A stretch of DNA of 14,056 nt from Stomatobaculum longum (lineage in GTDB: Bacteria; Bacillota; Clostridia; Lachnospirales; Lachnospiraceae), in NCBI GenBank assembly GCA_905370385.1, contig CAJPKN010000030.1:1-14056 (forward strand). The letters run 5' to 3'. Each line of letters begins with the position of its first letter. The first letter of the stretch is position 1. Shown piece by piece: positions 1-6,595 of the stretch. The notes beneath the pieces are model-generated. The model was not told where the DNA came from. It saw only the letters and a list, made by a program, of their open reading frames with translations, and made no database searches. The translations under genes were made by a program, and so were the position numbers.

Positions 1-176
1 GTGTTAAAAGACCAAAGGTCTGTTGATTGTTCAATTTCATAGTATTGATGTAAACCTTCCGCCACGCCAGTTATAGTAGGGAAATCCTTATCTACATCCA
101 GTTCATCCGAGGAGCCCGTGCTGATTTTGCCGTCAACAGACATCAGCATGAATAAAGTTGTTATAGGTCTGCTCAT
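1..176 (-). CDS. RibD C-terminal / dihydrofolate reductase-like protein, N-terminal part (cut by window edge)
   Basis: The minus-strand ATG at 174-176 opens a frame that stays open to the window edge, giving about 58 residues. The start MSRPITTLFMLMSVDGKIST carries the 'MSVDGKIS.G' signature at the beginning of RibD C-terminal / dihydrofolate-reductase-fold reductases, where this strand and loop form part of the NADPH-binding site. The following acidic stretch (DELDVDKDFP) and 'EGLHQYYEIEQSTDLWS' also look like this family as I remember it. An AGGAAG ribosome binding site lies about 8 bases upstream. The gene starts 27 bases after the stop of the chimeric ORF to its right, so it is probably co-transcribed with it. 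The substrate is unknown; riboflavin synthesis is not implied, because many members are stand-alone reductases. The C-terminal two thirds are outside the window. Confidence 0.75.
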   Translation of the reverse strand, partial: MSRPITTLFMLMSVDGKISTGSSDELDVDKDFPTITGVAEGLHQYYEIEQSTDLWSFN

Positions 177-203
177 TATTCGTCTTCCTGTCTAAAGTTT
201 ATA

Positions 204-1310
204 TTACATGAAATTCCCATTCTTTACGAATCCAAAATCCGTATATAGAAGCACTCCCATATCAGACGCAGTTATCTGCACAGTTCCACATCCATAGGTT
301 CTTGCCTCTTCCACGACTCTCGACAGAAGCTCTTTTGCAATCCCTTTGCGTCTGTAATCTGGATTTGTAAAAATTGCTCCGAAAATAGTCGGGCTGATTT
401 CAGACCAATTGAAGTTCTCGCTTGCCTTCACAAGAAGAAGTTCTCTGATTTCATCTGTGAGCATGGGAATCTCAATCGTCTCATCCGCAAAGAGACCACC
501 GTTAACATACGGAAATTCTGCAAGAGAAGGAATCAAGTAGGGGTCTCTCTTCTCCGGTATCTCATCCAAAACCCGAAACAAATCTTTTAACGCTGAACGC
601 ATATGCGGCGTTTCAAATGCTGCCATATAGTCATGGAACATCGCCCGTCGACCGAAAATCCCAGCGTCCTCCGCATAGAGACAAAACACCATACGAACGC
701 ATAGCACGTTGAGACTTTTTAGCGTTTCCTCTCGTTCAGGATTTTTGTACTGCTTTAAAAAGGCATCATAGAGAAGACCGACTATATCTCCCGCCTGAAT
801 TGAAACTTCCATCTCACGCGAAAGTTTCTTAATATCCTGTCTAACCAAAAAGCTAAGCAACGGATATTTGCTCGGGAGCTCCATCAGTAATATTTTCACC
901 GGTTCCGGTATCCGGAGATTCATGTCATAAATCCAAATCTCCTCAAAGTTGGATGTGATAATCCAGCGCGCTTTTTCATCATAGGGCAAGTTATCATTGT
1001 AACGCTTTGCCTGTTCATAAGGAGTCAGTTCGATGTCTCCGGAGTTATGAATCTTCTGATCCAGACGCTTTCCACGACTCTTCTGCTCTATCAAAACATG
1101 GGTCTCCGGCAGATATGCATCTATGCGTTTGGTATTTCCATTCACAACAACTTTTTTCTCGAAACTCACCTGTGCTGTTGCATGCTCCAAACCCAGAACC
1201 TCTGTCAAAAGCTCTAACCAATAGGATCTGCCATCCTCATCCTCATTTCCCCTGCCGTTCCAACGATTTGCGAACTGTCTGGCCGCCTCTCTCTGCTCTG
1301 AATCCGTCAT
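204..1310 (-). CDS. Chimeric ORF: MmeI-like (type IIL) restriction-modification N-terminus fused to GNAT C-terminal tail
   Basis: The 368-residue ORF has two unrelated parts. Residues 1 to about 314 match the N-terminus of single-chain MmeI-like DNA methyltransferase/endonucleases: 'ARQFANRWNGRGNEDEDGRSYW' start region, then a PD-(D/E)xK nuclease core with D64 and E75-x-K77 (KRID...VLIEQKS), then a helical spacer ending in 'NWSEISPTIFGAIF', which in full enzymes leads into the methyltransferase domain. Instead of that domain the frame continues at residue 315 with 'TNPDYRRKGIAKELL', the acetyl-CoA-binding motif A of GNAT acetyltransferases, and a normal GNAT tail ending 'LYTDFGFVKNGNFM'. Full-length type IIL enzymes run to roughly 900 residues or more, so methylase and target recognition domains are gone, as is the GNAT N-terminal half. 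An AAGGAG site 8 bases before the ATG and a TATAAT box upstream mean it can be expressed. Probably a deletion fusion without restriction-modification activity; a bare nuclease domain without methylase would be dangerous if active. Confidence 0.8.
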   Translation of the reverse strand: MTDSEQREAARQFANRWNGRGNEDEDGRSYWLELLTEVLGLEHATAQVSFEKKVVVNGNTKRIDAYLPETHVLIEQKSRGKRLDQKIHNSGDIELTPYEQAKRYNDNLPYDEKARWIITSNFEEIWIYDMNLRIPEPVKILLMELPSKYPLLSFLVRQDIKKLSREMEVSIQAGDIVGLLYDAFLKQYKNPEREETLKSLNVLCVRMVFCLYAEDAGIFGRRAMFHDYMAAFETPHMRSALKDLFRVLDEIPEKRDPYLIPSLAEFPYVNGGLFADETIEIPMLTDEIRELLLVKASENFNWSEISPTIFGAIFTNPDYRRKGIAKELLSRVVEEARTYGCGTVQITASDMGVLLYTDFGFVKNGNFM

Positions 1311-1384
1311 GGTTCTTACTCCTTGTTCTTCATCATCTCGATTTCCGATACATCTATTCTGTGATAATTAGGGGCTCTCTTACA

Positions 1385-1412
1385 ATTATATTAGCTTTCT
1401 CTAAAAAAAACA
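1385..1412 (-). promoter_or_regulatory. Candidate promoter of the chimeric restriction-modification ORF
   Basis: A perfect TATAAT lies on the minus strand at 1385-1390, about 75 bases before the ATG at 1310. The best -35 partner at 16-base spacing is only TGTTTT (1407-1412), so the -10 carries most of the evidence. The rest of 1313-1574 shows no convincing gene or terminator. Confidence 0.4.
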
Positions 1413-1574
1413 GCACTGTTCGAGCACCGTTTCTGAATGCCCCCCCAGAATCTCCCCTTCCAAAGTAATATTCTTTGCGGGAAGTAAATAGCTCATATCT
1501 TCTCTATTGTTTCTTGTAAGCCCTCTATTATTTTTTCATTTGCTCGCTTTAAGAACCTATTCCACATATCTACA

Positions 1575-2759
1575 CTACAGTTCCGTTTTCAATCTCTCTA
1601 TGCACCGTATCCCCCTTATCTCTCCTTCCCTTTCCACCCGCTCAAACGAAACCTCTCCCTCTTCAAAGTACAGTCGATTCCCCGTTTCATTTAAGTGCGT
1701 AATCAGAATCGAGAACTTGGTATCGCGGGCGCTTGAGAAACTTTGAACCGACTCTTTATCTCGCTCAATCGGAGCAAAGAAGCTCTCCATACTCTCGTGC
1801 CGCGCATAACGGAGTGTTCCCTGCCATTCGTTCGGCTGATTGGTAAGATCCTCTCCGACACCGGGGAGCTTGTCGCGCTCTGTCTCACAGGGCAGCGGTC
1901 CCTCTCCGTGGCGCGTCACATAGCTTCGCGTCACATAAATTGCCTCATCTAGGGCGAGGCCCCGTTTTTCAAGGAAGCGCGCCGGGTTGTGCATTCCTGT
2001 TTTTGAGGAGGTCAAATGCGGCGCATAGACTTCATAGTCCTCGTCTAAAAGAAGGCCCTGTCCGCTCTCAAAAATGAGATGCTCAAATTGTGAAAGCCAA
2101 TCCCGGTTTGCATCCACCAAAGTCAGAAGACCTACGTTCGCCTTCACTTCCGCGACGTAATTTTGAAGCACTGTGTCATTTTCCAACAGTTCAAAGTAGG
2201 GGTTCCCGCGGTCTATGCCGAGCACCGCCGCTCTTTCTCTCGTGTAGCGTGTCCGTAGCTCCCGCAAGCGCTGTAAGAGCTCTGTCTCGCTCCATGCGGC
2301 GACTTCCTCTACGCTGAGCCCGTACCCGGTGCGGTTTCGCTGTACGCATTCATCGATGCCCATGCCGCAGGAGCCGTGCCGCGCATCGCCGCGGGCGGCT
2401 TCCGCTCCCATGTTAAGGAGCACATCGTCTATGGTTGTGACGCGCGCTGTTTTCTCGGAATAGAGCAAGGGGACAAAGCCGAAAAGCCGCGTAAAGTCCG
2501 CGACTTCCTTCCCGAGTTGATAGAGATCCGGCATAAAGTGTTCCGCAAACAATGTCGGCGCTCCGTACTCTGCCCCGGCACCGATCTGGTGATGTACAAA
2601 GCGCCAAGCAGCCTCCGCATCTTCCACGGTGTGCCCGGCCTGCGCGCCGCCGTTGTGTTTAATAATCAGCGGTTTCCCGAGAACGCGAGAGAGGCTTGCT
2701 ACCGCAAGCCCCTTTCCCTCATCTCCGAAATTTTTCCCGATGACCGCAATGCTTCTCAT
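1575..2759 (-). CDS. Divergent adenylosuccinate synthetase (PurA) paralogue
   Basis: The 394-residue protein has the PurA fold signatures in order: GTP-binding/catalytic loop 'GKNFGDEGKG' (residues 8-17, catalytic-type Asp13 kept), 'GGAQAGHT' with the phosphoryl-transfer His (H43), 'HGSCGMGI' (128-135) where canonical enzymes have 'GTTGRGIGPAY', 'FESGQGLLLD' (230-239) for 'EGAQGTLLD', and 'SYVTRHGEGPLPCE' (279-292) for 'STRVGAGPFPTE'. The canonical aspartate-binding loop 'TTGRRRRTGW' is replaced by 'NEWQGTLRYAR' (310-320). It is shorter than E. coli PurA (432). Canonical PurA joins IMP and aspartate using GTP to make adenylosuccinate; the altered acceptor loop suggests another amine donor or another nucleotide. 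No purine gene is nearby; instead it is the last gene of a three-gene cassette. Its ATG overlaps the VWA gene's stop (ATGA, 2756-2759), so translation is coupled. A housekeeping role is unlikely; the reaction is unknown. Confidence 0.8.
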   Translation of the reverse strand: MRSIAVIGKNFGDEGKGLAVASLSRVLGKPLIIKHNGGAQAGHTVEDAEAAWRFVHHQIGAGAEYGAPTLFAEHFMPDLYQLGKEVADFTRLFGFVPLLYSEKTARVTTIDDVLLNMGAEAARGDARHGSCGMGIDECVQRNRTGYGLSVEEVAAWSETELLQRLRELRTRYTRERAAVLGIDRGNPYFELLENDTVLQNYVAEVKANVGLLTLVDANRDWLSQFEHLIFESGQGLLLDEDYEVYAPHLTSSKTGMHNPARFLEKRGLALDEAIYVTRSYVTRHGEGPLPCETERDKLPGVGEDLTNQPNEWQGTLRYARHESMESFFAPIERDKESVQSFSSARDTKFSILITHLNETGNRLYFEEGEVSFERVEREGEIRGIRCIERLKTEL

Positions 2760-3640
2760 AACTGAATGTCGGCGTCCGCCTGCAGCGAGAGCTGCGCAAG
2801 CGCCGCACTGATAACCGGTCGGTTCAGCTCATCCCAGCGCGATAGAACATCCTCCCGCGCCTCGCCCTTTTGGAGCTGAATGGTGCTGATGATGATTTCC
2901 GGCAGGCAGGCAGTGCTCTCGCGATCCAGCACCATGCAGTGCCCCGGCAGAAGTTCCGCATTCTCCTTGTTTTCGTGCCCTATCATAATATGGAACACAT
3001 GGAAGGACTCCTCAACTTCCCGTAAAAGACCCTCCCTCGTGACTTCCCCCGGAAGCGCATCCCCGATAACGCGCTCTACCGTAGCTCCTACGAACCCACT
3101 GCGAATCTCCGCATTATCCCCTATGGTAAACAAAAAGCCCTTCTGCTTTCTCTTCCGAATCGCATCGATGTTGGTGTGTCTCGCCAAAAACTCCCAGAGG
3201 CAGGTGGGAACCACCTCTCCGCTTCCGCCGTTTTCAAAATAGAGTTCCAAGAGCTGCTCCGCAATTCGAATGTCCGATTCAAACTGCGTAACCTGCAGCG
3301 GTGACTTGTCCTGAAAATCACCGTAGGCCGCGCACATGAGCGCCGGATCTTCAACCGCGCCGGTGGAGTAGAGCTTGGTAATCAACTCATTCAGGGCACC
3401 GGTCGCAAGTTCCACCGCGAGATAGCCCATCGAAGCCGTCACGTCCAAACCGACCACAATCGGCGTGGTATTCGGATGCTCCTCCGAGTCAAAGCATTCC
3501 CGCGTGCCGATAAACTTAGGATCCATCTTCGGGTTGCATTCCGTTCTCTTAAAGACCTCTCCCACGCTCTGCCCGTTGGAGAGTTTTCTGCTGTTTTTGA
3601 GTTTCTGCCAATCCGCCGCCGAATAACTTCCGTAACCCAT
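2756..3640 (-). CDS. VWA-type (von Willebrand factor A-like) cytoplasmic protein
   Basis: I place the start at the ATG at 3638-3640 because a perfect AGGAGG lies 5 bases before it; a TTG 18 bases upstream also keeps the frame open and overlaps the previous stop. The 294-residue product has a hydrophobic strand followed by a MIDAS-like metal-binding motif 'GLDVTASMG' (D66-x-T68-x-S70), then 'YGDF.D..PLQVTQFESDIRI' (106-126), a glycine-rich 'ENGGSGEVVP' segment (136-145), and 'KGFLFTIGD' (167-175) with the candidate third MIDAS residue D175. This order fits a VWA domain, a protein-binding module often found next to AAA or kinase partners. There is no signal peptide or membrane segment, so it should act in the cytoplasm. 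It sits between the zinc-ribbon/kinase-like gene (14 bases upstream) and the PurA-like gene (4-base overlap), so the three products are likely made in fixed proportion. Partner and ligand are unknown. Confidence 0.75.
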   Translation of the reverse strand: MGYGSYSAADWQKLKNSRKLSNGQSVGEVFKRTECNPKMDPKFIGTRECFDSEEHPNTTPIVVGLDVTASMGYLAVELATGALNELITKLYSTGAVEDPALMCAAYGDFQDKSPLQVTQFESDIRIAEQLLELYFENGGSGEVVPTCLWEFLARHTNIDAIRKRKQKGFLFTIGDNAEIRSGFVGATVERVIGDALPGEVTREGLLREVEESFHVFHIMIGHENKENAELLPGHCMVLDRESTACLPEIIISTIQLQKGEAREDVLSRWDELNRPVISAALAQLSLQADADIQL

Positions 3641-3654
3641 AATTTCCTCCTGCC

Positions 3655-4524
3655 TCAATCCATTTTTGTAAAACGATGGCCGCCAAAGCCGTCTTCAATC
3701 ACCAGGTCCCAAGCCGCAAAGTCCGCGTAGGCATCCGCTGCGGGTTCCGACTGAAGAAACGCCTCCAGCTCCCGCGGGTGATGCATATCTTCCGCAACCG
3801 ACTTCGCCGCCTCCCGGAGATCCCGCAAATTCCGCTTGCTCTCTTTTTTCTTTACATCGCGCCAATCGCCAAAGAGCATGCCCTCATGCGTGATCGGGTT
3901 GATAAAAAGACTCGCTGCCGTGATGTTCCCGTGCTCCAGTTCCGAATACTCGAGGGCGCAGCAGATATTTTCCATGCGGGAGATAACCCAGGCCAAATGT
4001 TCCGATGCAAACGGCGCAAATACCTCCGCCGGGTAGAAATACGGCTTCCGCGTATAGACAAGGCCAAGCTTCCCCTCGTCCAGATAGAGTTTGCTCTTCA
4101 ACTGCGGAAAACAACGGACCAGTTTCACATCCGCCGCGGGAAAGGCGAGCTGGGATAGCCCCCGCAAAAAGGCATTTGCCCCTTCCTCACGATCGAATAC
4201 ATAAACCACCGTTTCCCGGCAGAGGTAGCACACAAGCTCGGGATAGGAATAGTGGTCCATATAGGAAAGCATCAGCGTTTTCCCGTTCTGCATGCGATAA
4301 CTTGCACTGCCGTTCTCTTCCCAAAGTGTGTCTCCGCTGTAGTCTTGCTCCTTCGCATCCGCCTTGGCCTTATAGTAGGACAGCAGCTTCTTCCGGAATT
4401 CCGTATTCCCTTTTAATTCGGCATCCGACAGAAAGGCTCTTGCCCCGCAATACGAACAACGAAAACCGCCGGCACTGCCGAGCTCCAGCTGCGCGCCGCA
4501 CTGTTTACAGATATACTGAATCAT
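3655..4524 (-). CDS. Zinc-ribbon protein with degenerate protein-kinase-like domain
   Basis: The 289-residue protein starts with a zinc ribbon: C6-x2-C9 and C23-x2-C26 ('CKQC...CSYC'). The remainder resembles a worn protein-kinase C-lobe: 'ISRMENICCALEYSELEHGNITAASLFINP' (181-210) lines up with the kinase pattern 'ALEYLH...HGDLKPENILV', and 'EGMLFGDW' (214-221) falls where 'VKLIDFG' would be. The catalytic Asp of HRD/HGD is Asn200, the metal-binding Asn is not evident, and DFG reads GDW, so it is probably a pseudokinase or only distantly kinase-like. An ORF-proximal GGGAGG lies 3-4 bases before the ATG. It is first in the cassette with the VWA and PurA-like genes. Zinc ribbons, kinase-like and VWA proteins also co-occur in TerY-P type triads, which makes an adaptor role plausible. 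Alternative reading: an uncharacterised zinc-ribbon protein with no kinase relationship. Confidence 0.6.
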   Translation of the reverse strand: MIQYICKQCGAQLELGSAGGFRCSYCGARAFLSDAELKGNTEFRKKLLSYYKAKADAKEQDYSGDTLWEENGSASYRMQNGKTLMLSYMDHYSYPELVCYLCRETVVYVFDREEGANAFLRGLSQLAFPAADVKLVRCFPQLKSKLYLDEGKLGLVYTRKPYFYPAEVFAPFASEHLAWVISRMENICCALEYSELEHGNITAASLFINPITHEGMLFGDWRDVKKKESKRNLRDLREAAKSVAEDMHHPRELEAFLQSEPAADAYADFAAWDLVIEDGFGGHRFTKMD

Positions 4525-4569
4525 AGGCCTCCCATAACAAGGTTTGTCGATTTGTTTTCATCAAGCCCT

Positions 4570-4575
4570 ATTGTA
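4570..4575 (-). promoter_or_regulatory. Possible -10 box for the zinc-ribbon/VWA/PurA-like cassette
   Basis: TACAAT (5 of 6 to consensus) lies on the minus strand about 45 bases before the ATG at 4524 and downstream of the flavodoxin terminator, so the cassette is likely its own transcription unit. No good -35 hexamer is present at 16-18 bases, so this is a weak call. Confidence 0.25.
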
Positions 4576-4623
4576 CCCCATTGCATTTCCGGATGCTATG
4601 CTTACCGCAATTCTTCAAAGAGC

Positions 4624-4662
4624 AACAAAAATCGCAGCAAATGTAAAGTGCATTTGCTGCGG
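4624..4662 (-). terminator. Rho-independent terminator after the flavodoxin gene
   Basis: A perfect 11-base inverted repeat, arms CGCAGCAAATG (4633-4643) and CATTTGCTGCG (4651-4661), encloses a 7-base loop. On the minus strand it is followed by ATTTTTGT, which fits intrinsic termination 70-110 bases after the flavodoxin stop codon. Confidence 0.85.
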
Positions 4663-4732
4663 CGCAGTTCACGCGTACATTCAATTCTCTGAGCTACCTT
4701 CATCCGCTATTTCGTCAAAAGAATGATAGCGC

Positions 4733-5191
4733 TTATAAGCTGCGAATCCAGGCTTCCAACATATCAAAGCTGTAATCCCCCTTAAAGGCAATGCCGTCCC
4801 TTAGCCGAGCGCCCTTACACTCTTTTCGATAGCGCTCCGGCATATCCCCGAAACCTCCGCCTCCGTGCGTGCAAAAGGGAATCACGGTCTTTCCGCTCAG
4901 ATTAACAGCCCGAAGGAAAGACAGCACCGGCGGTGCAAAGGTATGAAGCCAGTTCGGCGAACCTATAAAAATCAACTCTGCATCCCCAACAGGTTCTGCC
5001 CCCTCTGCAAGCGGCGGACAATATCCTCTCTCAATCTCTCCTCTGACTTCTTTCACAGCTGTATTGTAAGAATACGAATACGGCTTTTGAGGCTTCAGCT
5101 CTCGCAATTCTCCGTCTGTCAGTAAGGCAATATCTTCCGCCAATTTTCTTGTGATACCGGAATAGGAATAATACACAACCAGTGTTTTCAA
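4733..5191 (-). CDS. Flavodoxin family protein
   Basis: The 152-residue product is a short-chain flavodoxin-like protein. The FMN phosphate-binding loop follows strand 1 ('LVVYYSYSGITRKLA', with S9-Y-S-G-I-T14), then 'ELIFIGSPNWLHTFAPPV' in the position of the isoalloxazine-contacting 50s/60s loop, and 'IPFCTHGGGGFGDM', typical of the third FMN loop in NAD(P)H-quinone/flavodoxin-like members. It should bind FMN and act as a cytoplasmic one- or two-electron carrier; the redox partner is not visible here. The start is a TTG at 5189-5191, chosen because GGAGG lies 10 bases upstream and no in-frame ATG or GTG offers a better one. It appears monocistronic, with its own terminator downstream. No convincing promoter was found in 5192-5373. 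Confidence 0.85.
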   Translation of the reverse strand: MKTLVVYYSYSGITRKLAEDIALLTDGELRELKPQKPYSYSYNTAVKEVRGEIERGYCPPLAEGAEPVGDAELIFIGSPNWLHTFAPPVLSFLRAVNLSGKTVIPFCTHGGGGFGDMPERYRKECKGARLRDGIAFKGDYSFDMLEAWIRSL

Positions 5192-5373
5192 AACAGCAGT
5201 ACCTCCGTTTTTCCAAACAGTCTCTCCATAGGCAACTCAATCCATACAGGGGGGCAACTTCTTCCCTTCCGACCTAAACTCGACTGATGCCTTCGCTAAT
5301 CGTAATTATAACATTGATATCGGCTTCCGGTATCTTCTCGTAATCAAGCTTGCAAGGAAGTATCTTTCGGATT

Positions 5374-6177
5374 TCATTGCGATGTACCGGACTCAGCTGT
5401 GTTGTTCTCACTCTGTCGAATATGTTGCCGAATTTCCGCTTCATGACGCTTGCAGTAATCATAAGCCGCTTCCATATAGGCGGTAATAGAGCGATTTTCA
5501 TGTAAATCCATGAGTGTATCCAAAATCAACTTACCTTCGATTTTCATGTCTAAGAAATAACGATAGACACAAGCGCCCTCTTCTCTCGGATAATATGGGT
5601 TAATTGTGCTCAAACGCTTGTCGCTCATAATGCTCTCTACAACCATCTCGCTCAAAATCCACTGCAAGGATGGCGTCTCATACTCATCATAACTGTCCCG
5701 AAAATGCCGATTCCACACAAAAAACCAAAAATAATGAATCACTTCGTGGAGTGTTATTCCGAGCGCTCCGCGTTCACTATTCATGTAAAACAGGTCGAAC
5801 TTTTCCTCTCGAAGGAACCGCGGGCAAATCGGATTTAACGTAATATTGGCAAGCAGCTCGTTGAACATTGTTCTGCTATCCAGTTCAAAGGCATCTGAAA
5901 GTGCATCCTCAATTTGATTTCGATATTTCTGAAAATGCTCATGATACCGGCATTCTTTTGCTTCAATCTCCGGCAGAACTCTGTCCCATATTTTTCGCAT
6001 GGCGGTTCGAAGATAGTCTTCTTTTTCTCTTTCTTTCCATGCTTGTATGTTCTGGTTGATTTCCGGGTAAAAGTAACGCAGGGAATCAGACCAGTAGGAA
6101 GCTGTTTCTTCGGTTTGAAATAACAGAATACTCTCAACGGAATAATCAAATCCCGCATTTCTGAATGTTACATTCAT
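5374..6177 (-). CDS. Putative HExxH zinc metallopeptidase-like protein, function unknown
   Basis: I do not recognise this 267-residue protein beyond its active-site-like motif. 'ITLHEVIHYFWFF' (residues 142-153) holds HEVIH (144-148), the zinc-binding and catalytic motif of zincin peptidases, and acidic residues in 'LSEMVVESIM' about 30 residues later (E177 or E181) could be the third ligand as in gluzincins. There is no signal peptide or clear transmembrane span, so it would act in the cytoplasm. The start ATG at 6175-6177 is preferred over the ATG 15 bases upstream because GGAGG sits 8 bases before it, and the earlier ATG overlaps that site. The gene stands alone between an interrupted ORF and the flavodoxin. 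HExxH motifs occur by chance, so the peptidase call is an inference; conservation of the motif in homologues would settle it. Confidence 0.6.
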   Translation of the reverse strand: MNVTFRNAGFDYSVESILLFQTEETASYWSDSLRYFYPEINQNIQAWKEREKEDYLRTAMRKIWDRVLPEIEAKECRYHEHFQKYRNQIEDALSDAFELDSRTMFNELLANITLNPICPRFLREEKFDLFYMNSERGALGITLHEVIHYFWFFVWNRHFRDSYDEYETPSLQWILSEMVVESIMSDKRLSTINPYYPREEGACVYRYFLDMKIEGKLILDTLMDLHENRSITAYMEAAYDYCKRHEAEIRQHIRQSENNTAESGTSQ

Positions 6178-6232
6178 TGGCCTTACCTCCATGTCTTATT
6201 TCTATTTCCTCATTGAGAACCGAGAAGCACTG

Positions 6233-6421
6233 TCATAGAACTCTGTGTGTTTCAGAAACATCGCAATCGCAACCGACATAGTAATCCATATTTTCAAGCG
6301 AAATCTCTGCTTTCTGCCACGAACCGAATCGATATGCACGTTGCGATTTGTGGTCGCCATTCTCACCACTATAATCCGAATATATTTTTACTCTAGTCCC
6401 ATTTTTTTATACGGTCAACAT
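6233..6421 (-). pseudogene. Interrupted small ORF of unknown function
   Basis: The 418-base stretch between the metallopeptidase-like gene and the glycyl radical enzyme remnant holds this degraded frame and a terminator, nothing else clear. An ATG at 6419-6421 with an AAGG-type ribosome binding site 8 bases upstream begins ATG-TTG-ACC-GTA and then meets TAA (6407-6409) inside a T7/A7 tract. The same frame continues for 57 codons with protein-like composition ('RVKIYSDYSGENGDHKSQRA', then an 'ENMDYYVGCDCDVSETHRVL' tail) to TGA at 6233-6235. The family is not recognised. A point change or an indel in the homopolymer could have inactivated it; a sequencing error is also possible. Confidence 0.35.
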
Positions 6422-6487
6422 GTTACAAGCCTTAGTTCTACCTTATATTCGTAATTTCATACCCCTGCCGGTTTCGGGAGCTTTTGT

Positions 6488-6546
6488 CAAAAAACGCCCC
6501 CTTCCGGGCAAACAAGAAATTACTCTTGTCCGCTCGAAAGGGGGCT
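6488..6546 (-). terminator. Strong Rho-independent terminator after the glycyl radical enzyme remnant
   Basis: Arms GCCCCCTT (6496-6503) and AAGGGGGC (6538-6545) close a long stem whose inner part (CGGGCAAACAAG / CTTGTCCGCTCG) also pairs well. On the minus strand the stem is followed by GTTTTTTG. It originally ended the glycyl radical enzyme transcript and now probably ends the nitroreductase-Rrf2-reductase operon too, because no other terminator lies in between. Confidence 0.88.
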
Positions 6547-6595
6547 CATCCCTAGCTATGACACATAAGGAGTCTTATTCTTTCGCAAGGCAAAT

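Noticed and set aside
204..1310. Calling the first gene an active restriction enzyme or an active GNAT
   Set aside because: Methylase and target-recognition domains are absent and the GNAT part lacks its N-terminal half, so neither activity is supported.
1401..1496. 31-codon minus-strand frame starting MSYLLPAKN between the PurA-like and chimeric genes
   Set aside because: Short, with no clear ribosome binding site or recognisable family; likely chance or an unrecognisable remnant.
5274..5501. Minus-strand 75-codon frame overlapping the end of the metallopeptidase-like gene
   Set aside because: The final 35 residues beyond the stop of that gene look protein-like, so a frameshifted C-terminus was considered, but there is no ribosome binding site and the main gene ends in a plausible hydrophilic tail. 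Not enough to call.
6421..6490. TTGACA at about 6483-6488 on the minus strand as promoter for the interrupted ORF
   Set aside because: No -10 box at 16-18 bases; the best TATGAA is 23 bases away, and the hexamer lies in the T-run end of the terminator.
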